DNA from: Photobacterium damselae
GTDB lineage: Bacteria; Pseudomonadota; Gammaproteobacteria; Enterobacterales; Vibrionaceae
Direction of reading: 5' to 3'
Assembly (NCBI RefSeq): GCF_003026815.1
Contig: NZ_PYOG01000014.1
Span: 1 to 64,000 of the forward strand
Length of the DNA: 64,000 nucleotides
This document shows, piece by piece, positions 18,610 through 28,069 of the stretch. The position numbers were made by a program, and so were the translations under genes. How positions within the stretch are numbered: the stretch's first letter is position 1; every line of letters starts with the position of its first letter. A model generated the notes under the pieces. The model made no database searches, had not been told where the DNA came from, and worked only from the letters and a program-made list of their open reading frames with translations.

Positions 18610-20274
18610 TTACTGAGTTGCTGTCTTACGAGATTTACGAGCTGGACGCGGCTCACTCATCAATCCTTTGATTAACGAAACTGTCGCGACCAGTAGAACA
18701 AACGTAAACGGCAAACCTGTTGTGACAGCCATCGCCTGAGCTGCTGCCAGACCACCACCAAGTAGTAGTGCAATAGCAACAAGGCCTTCAAACGTACACC
18801 AAAATACACGTTGAGGAACAGGAGCATCAACCTTACCACCAGCTGCAATGGTATCAATCACAAGAGAGCCCGAGTCAGCGGATGTGATAAAGAAGACCAC
18901 AACCAGCACAATACCAATAATCGATGTGATCGTTGCAAATGGCATAATATCTAACATCGCAAACAGTTTCAGAGGCAAATCTGCATCAAATACTGCTTGA
19001 TAACCCGTTGTAACATATTGACTGATTGCTGTACCACCAAAAGCAGTCATCCACAATACACATACTGTTGATGGAATTAAGATAACACAAACAATAAACT
19101 CACGAACGCTACGACCACGCGATACACGAGCAATGAACATACCAACAAATGGAGACCATGAGATCCACCAAGCCCAGTAGAATGCCGTCCAGCCTTGAGA
19201 GTAGTTCACATCTTCACGAGCAAAAGGTACTGATAAAGCAGGTAGATTTTTTAGGTATGAAACGATGTTATCAAAGAAACCAGTGAAAATAGCCAGCGTT
19301 GGTCCAACAACAATTACGAAAAGTAGTAATAATGCTGCCAGCCCCATATTGATTTCAGATAAGCGTTTAACACCACTGTCTAGACCTGCAACAACAGAGA
19401 TCAAAGCCAGCGCAGTAATAATAACGATCAACACAATTTGTGTCGTATCTGTCATCGGTACGCCAAATAAGAAATTCAAACCTGTCGCAGCTTGTGATGC
19501 GCCATAACCTAATGATGTCGCAAGACCAAAAACAGTTGCTACTACGGCAAGGATATCAATGATATGACCCACCCAACCCCAAACTCGCTCACCAAATAAT
19601 GGGTAGAAAATAGAACGCATAGTCAGAGGTAATCCCTTATTGAACGAGAAGATCGCCAGACCTAACGCCAATAATGCATACACTGACCACGGGTGAAGAG
19701 CCCAGTGATAAATAGTTGCAGCCATACCAAGAGCCGCCGCAGCTTCCGTGTTACCTTCTGCGCCCATTAACGGAGCCCAGTCGGTACGAACGCCATTTTC
19801 AACCGTAACTCCACCAAGAGCAGAGCTAAAGTGTGACATAGGCTCTGATACACCAAAGAAAACCAACCCGATACCCATACCAGCGGCAAACAACATGGCT
19901 AGCCAACCAGCATATGAATAATCAGGAGTTGCTTCTGTACCACCGATACGAACTCGACCTAACGGTGTGACAATCAGTCCTAAACAAACAAGAACAAAAA
20001 TATTACCCGCAGATAAGAAGAACCAATCCATGTTTGAGGTGAGCCAATTACGCAAACCTGAGAAAAATGGTTCCACTTGTTCGCGGAAAAGAAGAGTAAA
20101 AACAACAAACAGGATGATAAACATGCCTGATATTGCAAATACTCGGTTATGGATATCGAGACCAAATGGCCCTACTTTCAAAGCGATATTGTCCTGACCA
20201 ATCTGATAATCAGTATCAATTGCTTTTACTTTACCGTCGGGACGTTGGATCCCGCCATTATTATCGTTGCTCAC
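18610..20274 (-). CDS. BCCT-family betaine/carnitine/choline transporter
   Basis: 554 residues with 12 hydrophobic segments and charged termini. BCCT marks are clear: MGIGLVFFGVSEPMSHF in TM3, the aromatic substrate box ATIYHWALHPWSVYALLALG, and WTAFYWAWWISWSPFVGMFI in TM8. These carriers use sodium or protons to import betaine, choline or related osmolytes. The substrate is unknown, and no betaine biosynthesis gene is next to it. It has its own terminator, so it is probably a single-gene unit, plausibly osmotically induced. Confidence 0.92.
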   Translation of the reverse strand: MSNDNNGGIQRPDGKVKAIDTDYQIGQDNIALKVGPFGLDIHNRVFAISGMFIILFVVFTLLFREQVEPFFSGLRNWLTSNMDWFFLSAGNIFVLVCLGLIVTPLGRVRIGGTEATPDYSYAGWLAMLFAAGMGIGLVFFGVSEPMSHFSSALGGVTVENGVRTDWAPLMGAEGNTEAAAALGMAATIYHWALHPWSVYALLALGLAIFSFNKGLPLTMRSIFYPLFGERVWGWVGHIIDILAVVATVFGLATSLGYGASQAATGLNFLFGVPMTDTTQIVLIVIITALALISVVAGLDSGVKRLSEINMGLAALLLLFVIVVGPTLAIFTGFFDNIVSYLKNLPALSVPFAREDVNYSQGWTAFYWAWWISWSPFVGMFIARVSRGRSVREFIVCVILIPSTVCVLWMTAFGGTAISQYVTTGYQAVFDADLPLKLFAMLDIMPFATITSIIGIVLVVVFFITSADSGSLVIDTIAAGGKVDAPVPQRVFWCTFEGLVAIALLLGGGLAAAQAMAVTTGLPFTFVLLVATVSLIKGLMSEPRPARKSRKTATQ

Positions 20275-20462
20275 GAATTACTCCTTAAATACGTGACAAG
20301 ATGCCAAAATTATTATGTATGTGATGTAGAGAGGAATAACAAAAATGATCAAGGCAACATTTAGCCTCTATTTCCCTATCTTTTTGCTTCCGTTATTGGT
20401 AGGCACCAATATGTTATCTTTATTGATGCCAATGTAAAGGCATCATAAAGCTAATCATTTAC

Positions 20463-21212
20463 TCACTGCCAAACCTCTGAAATAGGCGTATTTGGCGTAA
20501 AATAATAAGCCAGTTGCGCCTGTAGCAATTCCGCTGACGCTAATGCATCCGTTAAGGCATGATGCGGTTGATATGTCGGCAATCCATATCGCTCTCTAGC
20601 ATGACCTAAACGCACTGAGCCTGGTTTTTTTCCTTTTAATCGGTTAAAAAAACCACGACACTGCCGATATTGAATCGCCGCCTCAAGATCTAATGTATCT
20701 ACAACAGGAAATTCAATGCCCTCCCCAAGTCGTTTAAGCAGCGCCTGATTCAAAAAACCGCGCTCAATATTTTTGTAATGAACCACCACAATTTTACCTG
20801 CTAGAGCTTGCAAAACTTGCTCTAAAATCACTCGCAGATCGGGGGCATCTTGAACTTCTGAATCGGTAATACCATGGATAACGACCGATTCTTCATTCAA
20901 CAAACGGTGAGGATTAACCACCCAATGGGCTGATTGACGACAATAGATACGATCGAGTGTAAACGGTACTAACCCGACAGAAATAATCTGATCTTGTTGT
21001 GAATCTAGCCCCGTCGTTTCAAGATCCAGAGCCACAAAAGGAACCTCTTTTAATGGAGTATCCCCTGCCACACAAGATGCTTCATAAAACTGCTTGAGTC
21101 GCTGGTCTTTGCTTTCTGTTGCTAACTGAACAAAACGCTCAGGCCAATTGGGTGTGGTAGATGTATCAAGTAATGGCTCATCCTCTTTTGCCGAGGAAAA
21201 TAAACGGATCAT
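20463..21212 (-). CDS. DnaQ-like 3'-5' exonuclease (DEDDh)
   Basis: 249 residues. Exonuclease fold of the DNA polymerase III epsilon group: VALDLETTGLD supplies the first Asp-Glu pair, VVHYKNIERGFLNQAL the middle Asp-equivalent region, and YQPHHALTDALASAELL the His-Asp pair. The N-terminal 55 residues are an extension outside the nuclease core. Its start overlaps the preceding gene by 4 bases (ATGA type), so it is translationally coupled to the cNMP/CBS/DUF294 protein, a pairing common in gamma-proteobacteria. Substrate unknown; it is not the replicative dnaQ. Confidence 0.85.
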   Translation of the reverse strand: MIRLFSSAKEDEPLLDTSTTPNWPERFVQLATESKDQRLKQFYEASCVAGDTPLKEVPFVALDLETTGLDSQQDQIISVGLVPFTLDRIYCRQSAHWVVNPHRLLNEESVVIHGITDSEVQDAPDLRVILEQVLQALAGKIVVVHYKNIERGFLNQALLKRLGEGIEFPVVDTLDLEAAIQYRQCRGFFNRLKGKKPGSVRLGHARERYGLPTYQPHHALTDALASAELLQAQLAYYFTPNTPISEVWQ

Positions 21213-23086
21213 CGGCTATTTCTCTGATAACGGAATTTAATAAAGTTTTGGGCATTACTTAAAATCTGAAAAGCCGCTTTCAAGTTACGACGTTCAAACT
21301 CCGACATATTTTCAGGCTCGATACTGTTATCAGGTTCATCACCATTTTCTATATCCAGAGCTTGGTGACGAATACGAACCATATAGATCAATTCCATAGC
21401 ATCACGTAAGTCTTGCCCACGTCCCTTAGGCAAAATACCCGCATCAATAATGTCATCTAGGCGATCAAATGAATTCTGTTGTTGTGAACCCACAGCTAAA
21501 GCATGAACACGGATCAGATCAGCAAGAGGTGCCGTTCCTCGACGTTTTAAGTTGATAGAGTTACGATGACGGCCATCTTTTTCCATCACAAAATCTTTAA
21601 AGAACCCCAGAGGTGGAGTGCGATTGATCGCGTTATGAGCCAAGCAAGCTAAGAAACGGTTGTTCTTTTTAGCTCGACGAACAATGAAGCTGTTTAATTG
21701 TTCAGCCCATTTTACTCGCCCATAAACTCCTGCAATGTCAAAGAAAATCGAACTATGTAGTAAACGTTCAGGGTTCGGATGATCAATCCACTCAGCAAAG
21801 CATTCTTCCCATTCAGTACGAGTCTTACGCCACTGAGGATTGGTTGCCATAATATCGCCATCACAATAGCTATAACCACATTCAGCTAAACCGTCACTCA
21901 CAAACTTAGCAAATTGCGCAAAATAGTTACCGTGAATAGCTTCGTCATAGCTGTCGTCTAAAATCAACGCATTATCTTGGTCGGTAACAATCAATTGCTC
22001 ATCACGAGCCATAGAGCCCATTGCGACTAAGCAATATGGAATAGGAGCAGGCCCAAGTTCTGCCTCTGCTAATTCTGCTAAACGTTGCTTAAAGCTGCTG
22101 CCAATCACCGACATCGCATTACCAATCATATGAGCATTGGCATCTTCACCCACCATGCGGACAAAGCAATCTTTAACTTGAGTCGAAATACTCTTTAGCT
22201 CTTCCACACTTTGTTGCTGATAAATAGAACTAACTAACAGCAGACTGTTTTGCGACTCATAACGGACAATATCCGTCAGGCCAATAATACCGATGGGCTT
22301 TTTATCTTTAATGATGGGTAAATGATGAACGTTATAACGCAACATCATTAGCATGGCTTCAAAAACATAGGCGTTATAATCTAGTGAGATAACATCTGTT
22401 GTCATCACTTCAGAAATCGGTAAATTCGTATCAATACCTTGCGCTAATACCCGAATACAGAGATCTCGATCGGTTAAGATACCCAATAAATGGTCATGCT
22501 CTTCGCTATCAGAGGATTCTGAATTAGCAACCAGCAAAGCTGTAATATTTTCTTCTGCCATTAAGTTGGCTGCAGCTTGAATACTTTCAGACGCATCAAT
22601 GATCACAGGTTCACGAGTTAAGATTTTACGTGCTTTAACTGTGGTAAGATCATTACCTTCTGCATGATTTGAAACCACACTGCGCAGACGAGCACTGTCT
22701 TCTAACTCCATAAAGTCAGCAAAGTTATCAAATTCGTCACAAAGCTCGTTAAAAATCGCTTCAGGAATACAATAAACCAACGTATCTTCGGTCGCTTTAG
22801 CAGGAAGACGCACCTTATTGTTCATCAGCAATCCCATCTGACCAAATAAGCCGCCAGTATCTATTCGGTTATATAACTCACCTTTACGACGATAAATTTC
22901 AACCGTACCACTGCGTACCATAAATAAGTCATGAATAGCATCACCAAAATTGACAATGGTGGTACCTGCTCGGTAATAAGAGATTTCAACATTAAGCGCG
23001 ATCTCTTTTAACCGATCTTCAGGCAAATCATCAAAAGGAGGATATTGACTGATAAAATTTAATACTTCGATTTGTTCTACTTCCAT
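21209..23086 (-). CDS. cNMP-binding, CBS and DUF294 nucleotidyltransferase-like signalling protein
   Basis: 625 residues. Domains in order: a cyclic-nucleotide-binding beta barrel (about 10-130, GTTIVNFGDAIHDLFMVRSG); two CBS domains (about 155-285, ITALLVANS and VHHLPIIKDKKPIGIIGLTD); then a DUF294 putative nucleotidyltransferase domain with GSMARDEQLIVTDQDNALIL; then a helical substrate-binding domain. The G-S-R-E-Q-D-D pattern resembles GlnD-type nucleotidyltransferases. It likely senses nucleotides and modifies an unknown target. The exonuclease gene overlaps its end, so both act together in some way not yet clear. Confidence 0.87.
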   Translation of the reverse strand: MEVEQIEVLNFISQYPPFDDLPEDRLKEIALNVEISYYRAGTTIVNFGDAIHDLFMVRSGTVEIYRRKGELYNRIDTGGLFGQMGLLMNNKVRLPAKATEDTLVYCIPEAIFNELCDEFDNFADFMELEDSARLRSVVSNHAEGNDLTTVKARKILTREPVIIDASESIQAAANLMAEENITALLVANSESSDSEEHDHLLGILTDRDLCIRVLAQGIDTNLPISEVMTTDVISLDYNAYVFEAMLMMLRYNVHHLPIIKDKKPIGIIGLTDIVRYESQNSLLLVSSIYQQQSVEELKSISTQVKDCFVRMVGEDANAHMIGNAMSVIGSSFKQRLAELAEAELGPAPIPYCLVAMGSMARDEQLIVTDQDNALILDDSYDEAIHGNYFAQFAKFVSDGLAECGYSYCDGDIMATNPQWRKTRTEWEECFAEWIDHPNPERLLHSSIFFDIAGVYGRVKWAEQLNSFIVRRAKKNNRFLACLAHNAINRTPPLGFFKDFVMEKDGRHRNSINLKRRGTAPLADLIRVHALAVGSQQQNSFDRLDDIIDAGILPKGRGQDLRDAMELIYMVRIRHQALDIENGDEPDNSIEPENMSEFERRNLKAAFQILSNAQNFIKFRYQRNSR

Positions 23087-23162
23087 GACCTTCTCACTGT
23101 GTACGGTACGCGCACCGAAACAATATCCACCTAACCACTATGGATATTAGAATGTAAACTGA

Positions 23163-23525
23163 TCAGTTATAGCGATCTTTTACTAGAGAGGCGAAGTGTA
23201 AGCAGGCTAATGTGAGGTATATCTCGTTTTGATCAAAATATTGAAGAGGATGTACCCACTTACTCTTTTTAGAGAATTGATATAGACCCTCCTGTATATA
23301 CCAAAAGAGTAAAGCAAACAGCGGTGAGAGTACGAAAAGAAAAATTATGTAAGAAGATTGCTCTCTAAGAAGTTCATATAAGGAAAGTTCCGTTGTGAAA
23401 TACTCTGTGAGTAAACGACCACAAATCATAGCTAGTGCGACAAAAAGACCATAAGTCAAAACATAACGTCGTTGTCCTTTCGAACGAGTCTCCTCCCATG
23501 CTTTCCATCTTTTACTCGGTAGCAT
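23163..23525 (-). CDS. Two-TM membrane protein, 120 aa, unknown
   Basis: ATG at 23525 has a strong AAGGAG 10 bases upstream. The first 20 residues are basic and cytoplasmic-like. Hydrophobic segments lie at about 24-40 (YGLFVALAMICGRLLTEY) and 58-78 (YIIFLFVLSPLFALLFWYI), with a soluble tail after them. It is upstream of the cNMP/CBS gene on the same strand with a 76-base gap, so co-transcription is possible. Family not recognised. Confidence 0.65.
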   Translation of the reverse strand: MLPSKRWKAWEETRSKGQRRYVLTYGLFVALAMICGRLLTEYFTTELSLYELLREQSSYIIFLFVLSPLFALLFWYIQEGLYQFSKKSKWVHPLQYFDQNEIYLTLACLHFASLVKDRYN

Positions 23526-23704
23526 CGCTCAATATCTCCTTCTCACAGAACTAAAATATAATGAGAACCTACCTCATAAGATCAATAAAGATCTATTAAG
23601 ACCATCACAAACGCAGAAATAACCTCGTCAACAGTAGCGTTACGGAGCGTTAAGACGTATCATTCGCGGTCATCATCGAATTTATCAACACACTGGAAAA
23701 AATT

Positions 23705-24283
23705 GTGATTAGAGAAAGTGTTTTTTCTTCCTACGACAAGTGGAGCAAACCTTTAGTTTCTGAAGTTGCAGAAGTCGTGAACCTACTAAAAGAACATGGT
23801 TACGATTCTAAAAAGTTGGCTCTTGTTACAGGTTTACAAGAAAAAAATATCAACAGCTGGACGGCAAACTATAAAAAAGAGCCGCTAGATGTTTCTACAA
23901 TTCCATACCCATGTTGGTGTTTTCTTTCAGCGCTCGCTGGCATTCCAAATATCAGCACAAATGAAAAGATCATTGAAGTTGATGATATTCGTCGAGTACT
24001 GCGCCTCTTCAAACCAACGGCGTTTGGTCCTCGTAACACTTTTGTGTGCCCAACACCTGAACAATTTTCCAAACTAATTGATAGTGGTTTATACCCAGAA
24101 ATGACGGCAGAAAATATCTGTCAGCTTCATAATTGGAACCCAGCAAAATTTATCGACAGTATTAATACGGGTAAATTGCCATTTTTGAACTGGTGTTTAA
24201 TCATTATGATGTTTGGTATCAATCTACAAAAGATGATCCTAAAAGATCTTGAAGCACCATTTGTGTATGAGTTTATTGAGTAA
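23705..24283 (+). CDS. Protein with two similar helical halves, 192 aa, unknown
   Basis: GTG start at 23705 with GGA upstream. No signal peptide. Residues 24-80 and 119-172 look like a duplicated unit: each ends in a hydrophobic helix with a similar pattern (PYPCWCFLSALAGI at 67-80, LPFLNWCLIIMMFGI at 158-172), preceded by a helix-turn-helix-like segment (LALVTGLQEKNINSWT, ICQLHNWNPAKFIDSI). This resembles two degenerate XRE-type domains, but DNA binding is only a guess. Standalone gene upstream of the outer membrane protein. Confidence 0.6.
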   Translation: MIRESVFSSYDKWSKPLVSEVAEVVNLLKEHGYDSKKLALVTGLQEKNINSWTANYKKEPLDVSTIPYPCWCFLSALAGIPNISTNEKIIEVDDIRRVLRLFKPTAFGPRNTFVCPTPEQFSKLIDSGLYPEMTAENICQLHNWNPAKFIDSINTGKLPFLNWCLIIMMFGINLQKMILKDLEAPFVYEFIE

Positions 24284-24338
24284 CGTCTGACACACTCACG
24301 ACAAACATCCGATAGAGTCGCCCAACTCTACGCTATAC

Positions 24339-24375
24339 CATGCGATATCACTACATACTATAAGGATATCGCATG
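24339..24375 (+). promoter_or_regulatory. Hairpin enclosing the Shine-Dalgarno and start codon of the OMP gene
   Basis: CATGCGATATC (24339-24349) is perfectly complementary to GATATCGCATG (24365-24375). The second arm contains the start codon ATG (24373-24375) and part of the AAGGA ribosome site (24362-24366). The loop is 15 bases (24350-24364). If formed in the mRNA, it would hide the start codon, as in RNA thermometers and sRNA-controlled leaders. Confidence 0.7.
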
Positions 24376-24945
24376 TCAAATCTCTTTCGTCTTTATATTA
24401 TCTCGTCGCTATTTACGGCATCAGCAGCAACTTGGGCCGCAACGCCCTCAAATGTTATTGGTCTAAACCTTGGTTATGGAGGCCTCAATGCTTCCACAAA
24501 ACTGAAAGACTTTGATTCCAGCGATCTATTCGATGGTGATCTTTATTACCGCCGTATGTTTAATGAAAACTTTGGTCTAGAAGTTGGTTATCGAAGTTCA
24601 ACTGGCGGTTTAGGTAGTATGTTAATCAGCCCGTTAACAAAAATTACTGACATCAGCTACTATGGTCCTCACTCTGACCTGTACGCTAACTATCCTTTAA
24701 CTGGCGGATTTAGTCTATATGGCAAAGTCGGTATCAACTATTACAAATTAGATTACACCTACCAAACAAATATTGAAGGTAAAAAGCAACAACACCGAAT
24801 CACAGATTCTGAATTAGGTGGAGAAGTTGCAGCTGGTGTGGAATGGCGTTACAAATGGTTAGGCTTTAATTTTGGCTATATGTATAGCAAAAGTGATCTT
24901 ATCGAAACTTCTGGTGTTCAATTTGGTACAAGTATTCATTTTTAA
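24373..24945 (+). CDS. Outer membrane beta-barrel protein (AcfA/OmpA-barrel type)
   Basis: 190 residues. The signal peptide (about 1-22) ends at AATWA. The rest alternates polar and hydrophobic residues in eight predicted strands (VIGLNLGYGGLNAS, FGLEVGYRSST, FSLYGKVGINYYKLDYTY, AAGVEWRYKWLGFNFGYMYS) and ends in Phe, the usual last residue of outer membrane proteins. It looks like a small 8-strand porin-like barrel, comparable with accessory colonisation factor AcfA. The start is fixed by AAGGA 6 bases upstream, inside the hairpin at 24339-24375. Confidence 0.8.
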   Translation: MSNLFRLYIISSLFTASAATWAATPSNVIGLNLGYGGLNASTKLKDFDSSDLFDGDLYYRRMFNENFGLEVGYRSSTGGLGSMLISPLTKITDISYYGPHSDLYANYPLTGGFSLYGKVGINYYKLDYTYQTNIEGKKQQHRITDSELGGEVAAGVEWRYKWLGFNFGYMYSKSDLIETSGVQFGTSIHF

Positions 24946-24980
24946 TTCATTGATATAAACACAATATAGATGAAGTTTAT

Positions 24981-25920
24981 TCACTCATTTATATTGTTGC
25001 CTTCGAATCGTAATTTAAACTGCTCAATCAGAAACGCTAAAAACAAACGAAGTCGCTTGGGTTGATACTGGCGGCTCAGGTAAATCACGTTCAAATCTGC
25101 GCCTGCAGAAGAGGTCGATGCGTTGAAGTTCTTCATGTAGCCATTTAACACAGTCACTAAACGCTGCTGTTTGATGTCCTCTTGTACATCGAGAATCGAT
25201 TTCAACGCAATACCCGCCCCATCTAACGCCCATTGACGAATCACTTCACCATCATCAGAAAAACGCTTCGGTACGACAGTAACAACATTGTGCTGCTCTT
25301 CATCTTGAAAGTGCCATGTTTTCAACTCTTCATTGCTGCGAACCAAAGCTAAACAATCGTGCTGTGCTAAATCTTGTGGCGTGATTGGCGTGCCTTTCTT
25401 TGACAAATACTGAGGAGAAGCGCAAAGCACACGGCGACTGGACGCCAGTTTGCGAGAGATAAGGTTACTGTCGGCTAGCTCCCCATATCGGATAACAATA
25501 TCCAAACCGGACTCCGCCAAGTTGGATAAGTTATCGTTCAAATACAGATAAGGGATCACATCGGGGTAGAGCTGACTAAATTCCGACAGTATTGGCGAAA
25601 TGTATTGCTTACCAATATCGCGAGGAGCCGAGATCTTAAGTGTGCCGCGCACTTCTTTGCGTGCCAGTTTGGAGTAAGTTCTCCGTCTCTTTAACGCTGT
25701 CGATGATTTCCAAGCATGCCTGATGGTACATAGCGCCAGAGTCCGTCAGTGAGATATGCCTTGTACTGCGATTAAGTAACTTCACCCCGTAACGATCTTC
25801 CAGCGACTGCAATCTTGCCGTTACTGTTGCCGGCGATAAGCCGAGCTCTCTACCAGCCGCCGCCAGCCCTTGGTTCTTCACTATGCTGACAAACAGCGTC
25901 ATATCCGAAAACTTGTCCAC
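24981..25920 (-). pseudogene. LysR-family regulator, frameshifted
   Basis: Two overlapping frames together make one LysR protein of about 305 residues. The upstream frame (25920 to 25636) has the N-terminal HTH (FVSIVKNQGLAAAGRELGLS, ATVTARLQSLEDRYG) and runs into LLQTGTQRSARHT and a stop. The other frame (to 24981) supplies RGTLKISAPRDIGKQYISPI and the whole co-inducer domain. The break lies at about 25650-25675 and equals one extra base (or two missing). Divergent from the SDR gene that it probably once controlled. A sequencing error would give the same picture. Confidence 0.85.
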
Positions 25921-26041
25921 ATTCTCTCCTAAAACCTCATTATTCGACTGAGCTGAATAATCAATTCAAATATTACCCAATTATCAAATTTCTTCCAGTC
26001 AATATACTGGCTCCAACGAAACGAGATTGGAGAAACAAATC

Positions 26042-26710
26042 ATGAAAACAGAAAAAACTGTTTACGTCGTACTAGGTGGCACATCAGGTATTGGTGCTGA
26101 ACTTAGCCAACAACTTGCAAACGACAATTCGATTATCCACGTAGCAAGCCGCAAAACAGGGTTAGACATCAGCGATGAACAATCGGTTTACCACTACTTC
26201 GAAACCATTGGTGCTTTTGACCACCTGATCGTCACGGCAGGTTCTTATGCTCCAGCAGGCAAAGTAGTGGACGTGGATGTTTCCCAAGCGAAATACGCTT
26301 TTGATACCAAATTTTGGGGCGCAATCAACGCGGCGAAACATGGAGCACGCTACATCAAGAAAGGCGGCTCAATCACGCTAACGTCCGGCATGTTATCGCG
26401 CAAAGTTGTTGCTAACACCTACGTAAAAACCGCGATTAACGCAGCCATTGAAGCAACCACAAAAATACTGGCGAAAGAATTAGCTCCTATCCGAGTGAAT
26501 GCAGTCAGCCCAGGCTTGACTAGAACTGAGGCATATCAAGGCATGAGCGAAGACGATAGAAATGCCATGTACCAACGCACACAAAATAGTTTACCTGTGG
26601 GCAAAGTTGGCGAAGCCAGTGACGTTGCAAAAGCTTACCGACTTCTGATTGAAAACAGCTACATGACCGGCGCCGTGATTGATGTTGATGGTGGCGCACT
26701 GCTTGGCTAA
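26042..26710 (+). CDS. Short-chain dehydrogenase/reductase
   Basis: 222 residues from ATG at 26042 with GGAG 9 bases upstream. Rossmann nucleotide motif VVLGGTSGIGAELSQQLA; DHLIVTAGSY as the NNAG-equivalent; VNAVSPGLTRTEAY near the end. The usual YxxxK active-site spacing is not seen: the region reads SGMLSRKVVANTYVKTAINA. This is like atypical SDRs close to fatty-acid or aldehyde-related reductases, so activity is uncertain. It is followed by the MFS transporter, and the frameshifted LysR is divergent, a common arrangement for an inducible resistance or detoxification unit. Confidence 0.8.
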   Translation: MKTEKTVYVVLGGTSGIGAELSQQLANDNSIIHVASRKTGLDISDEQSVYHYFETIGAFDHLIVTAGSYAPAGKVVDVDVSQAKYAFDTKFWGAINAAKHGARYIKKGGSITLTSGMLSRKVVANTYVKTAINAAIEATTKILAKELAPIRVNAVSPGLTRTEAYQGMSEDDRNAMYQRTQNSLPVGKVGEASDVAKAYRLLIENSYMTGAVIDVDGGALLG

Positions 26711-26810
26711 CAACATACATTTAGCTAACCGCAAATAAAAACAAGGTGACAGAGCAAGAAAAAAGCATGGCACCAATGGGTTCAAACTAATTAAAAAAAG
26801 AGACTCCCCC

Positions 26811-27998
26811 ATGAATAAAGAAAAAATGCCGCTGCAGGTATGGATCTTAACGCTTGCAGCTTTTGCTATCGGTACCGCAGAATTTGTTATTGCAGGAATC
26901 CTTCCTCAAGTCGCCAACTCATTGTCCATCACGGAAGGGCAAGCAGGCTACCTAATCAGCGCCTACGCACTTGCCATTGTGTTTGGCGGTCCACTACTTA
27001 CGATTTACTTAGCACGCTTTAACAAGAAAGCCGTACTGGCTGGGCTAATGGTGTTGTTTATTCTCGGCAACGTATTGTCCGCTTTCGCACCAAACTACTT
27101 TGTATTGATGGTCAGCCGAGTGGTAACTGGCTTGGTTCAAGGTCCTTTCTACGGCATCGGAGCCGTGGTAGCGACTAATTTGGTTTCAGAAAAAATGGCA
27201 GGTCGTGCGGTCGGACAGATGTTCGCAGGCCTAACACTGGCTAACGTTTTAGGTGTGCCTGGCGGTACTTGGATTGGCTTGCAATTCGGCTGGCACACCA
27301 CTTTCTTAACCGTTGCCGCTTTTGGTTTAGTGGCTCTGTTCTCCATCACTTCAGTGATCAAATCGACTGGTCATGGCGAAGCAAAAGATGTCAAAGCGCA
27401 ATTGGCTGCATTCAAAAACCCAATGTTACTTATCAGCCTTGCGATCACCGTATTTGCTTGGTCGGGGTTTATGACTTTGTATGGCTACATCGCCCCTATC
27501 GCCATGCACATCACTGGCTTTGGTGAAAGTGCCGTTACTTGGATTCTAGTTATCGTTGGCGTCGGTCTGATTGTTGGCAACACCATGGGTGGTCGTTCAT
27601 CAGATAAAAACCTACAAAAAGCGTCCATGTTCTGGGCTAGCGCGATGATTGTGTCACTGGTACTGGTCGGCCTAACTGTCGACAGCAAAGTGCTGTTCAT
27701 TGCCACCGCCTTTGTATTTGGTATTGCATCATTCGCTAACGTGCCAGCAATGCAGCTTCGAGTAATGAAACACGGTGGTGAAGGTCAGGAATTAGCAGCG
27801 ACGGCAAACATCTCAGCCTTCAACTTAGCCAATGCCTTTGGTGGTTTCTTAGGCGGCATGGTGCTCGATAGCCAAATGGGCGCAGGCATGATCCCTTACG
27901 CAGCCATCATTGTTCCACTGATTGGTTTGCTATTCATCGCCAAGGCAAACCGCAAAGAAAGCAAACAGGTGGAGTTAGCTCCGAGCTTCAATAACTAA
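26811..27998 (+). CDS. MFS transporter, DHA1 (AraJ/YdhP-like) efflux family
   Basis: 395 residues with 12 hydrophobic segments. The DHA1 opening WILTLAAFAIGTAEFVIAGI (motif D1 region), the motif A equivalent (LARFNKKAVLAGLMVLFILG) and motif C-like GMVLDSQMGAGMIPYAA are visible. Such carriers export sugars, arabinose-like compounds or drugs with protons. It lies 100 bases after the SDR gene. G+C is higher than in nearby DNA (29 of 60 bases in 27061-27120). Intact frame inside an otherwise decaying block. Confidence 0.88.
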   Translation: MNKEKMPLQVWILTLAAFAIGTAEFVIAGILPQVANSLSITEGQAGYLISAYALAIVFGGPLLTIYLARFNKKAVLAGLMVLFILGNVLSAFAPNYFVLMVSRVVTGLVQGPFYGIGAVVATNLVSEKMAGRAVGQMFAGLTLANVLGVPGGTWIGLQFGWHTTFLTVAAFGLVALFSITSVIKSTGHGEAKDVKAQLAAFKNPMLLISLAITVFAWSGFMTLYGYIAPIAMHITGFGESAVTWILVIVGVGLIVGNTMGGRSSDKNLQKASMFWASAMIVSLVLVGLTVDSKVLFIATAFVFGIASFANVPAMQLRVMKHGGEGQELAATANISAFNLANAFGGFLGGMVLDSQMGAGMIPYAAIIVPLIGLLFIAKANRKESKQVELAPSFNN

Positions 27999-28011
27999 TG
28001 TCATCCCTACA

Positions 28012-28052
28012 GGTAGCCCTGACTTAACGCTTCTCGATCAAGCGGGGCTACC
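28012..28052 (+). terminator. Weak hairpin after the MFS gene
   Basis: GGTAGCCC (28012-28019) pairs with GGGCTACC (28045-28052) around a 25-base loop. No T run, so only weakly terminator-like. Confidence 0.35.
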
Positions 28053-28069
28053 CAATACGAATACTCAAT

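Noticed and set aside
24981..25652. Second LysR frame as a separate intact gene
   Set aside because: It starts exactly where the HTH frame breaks and holds only the ligand domain, so it is the second half of one broken gene.
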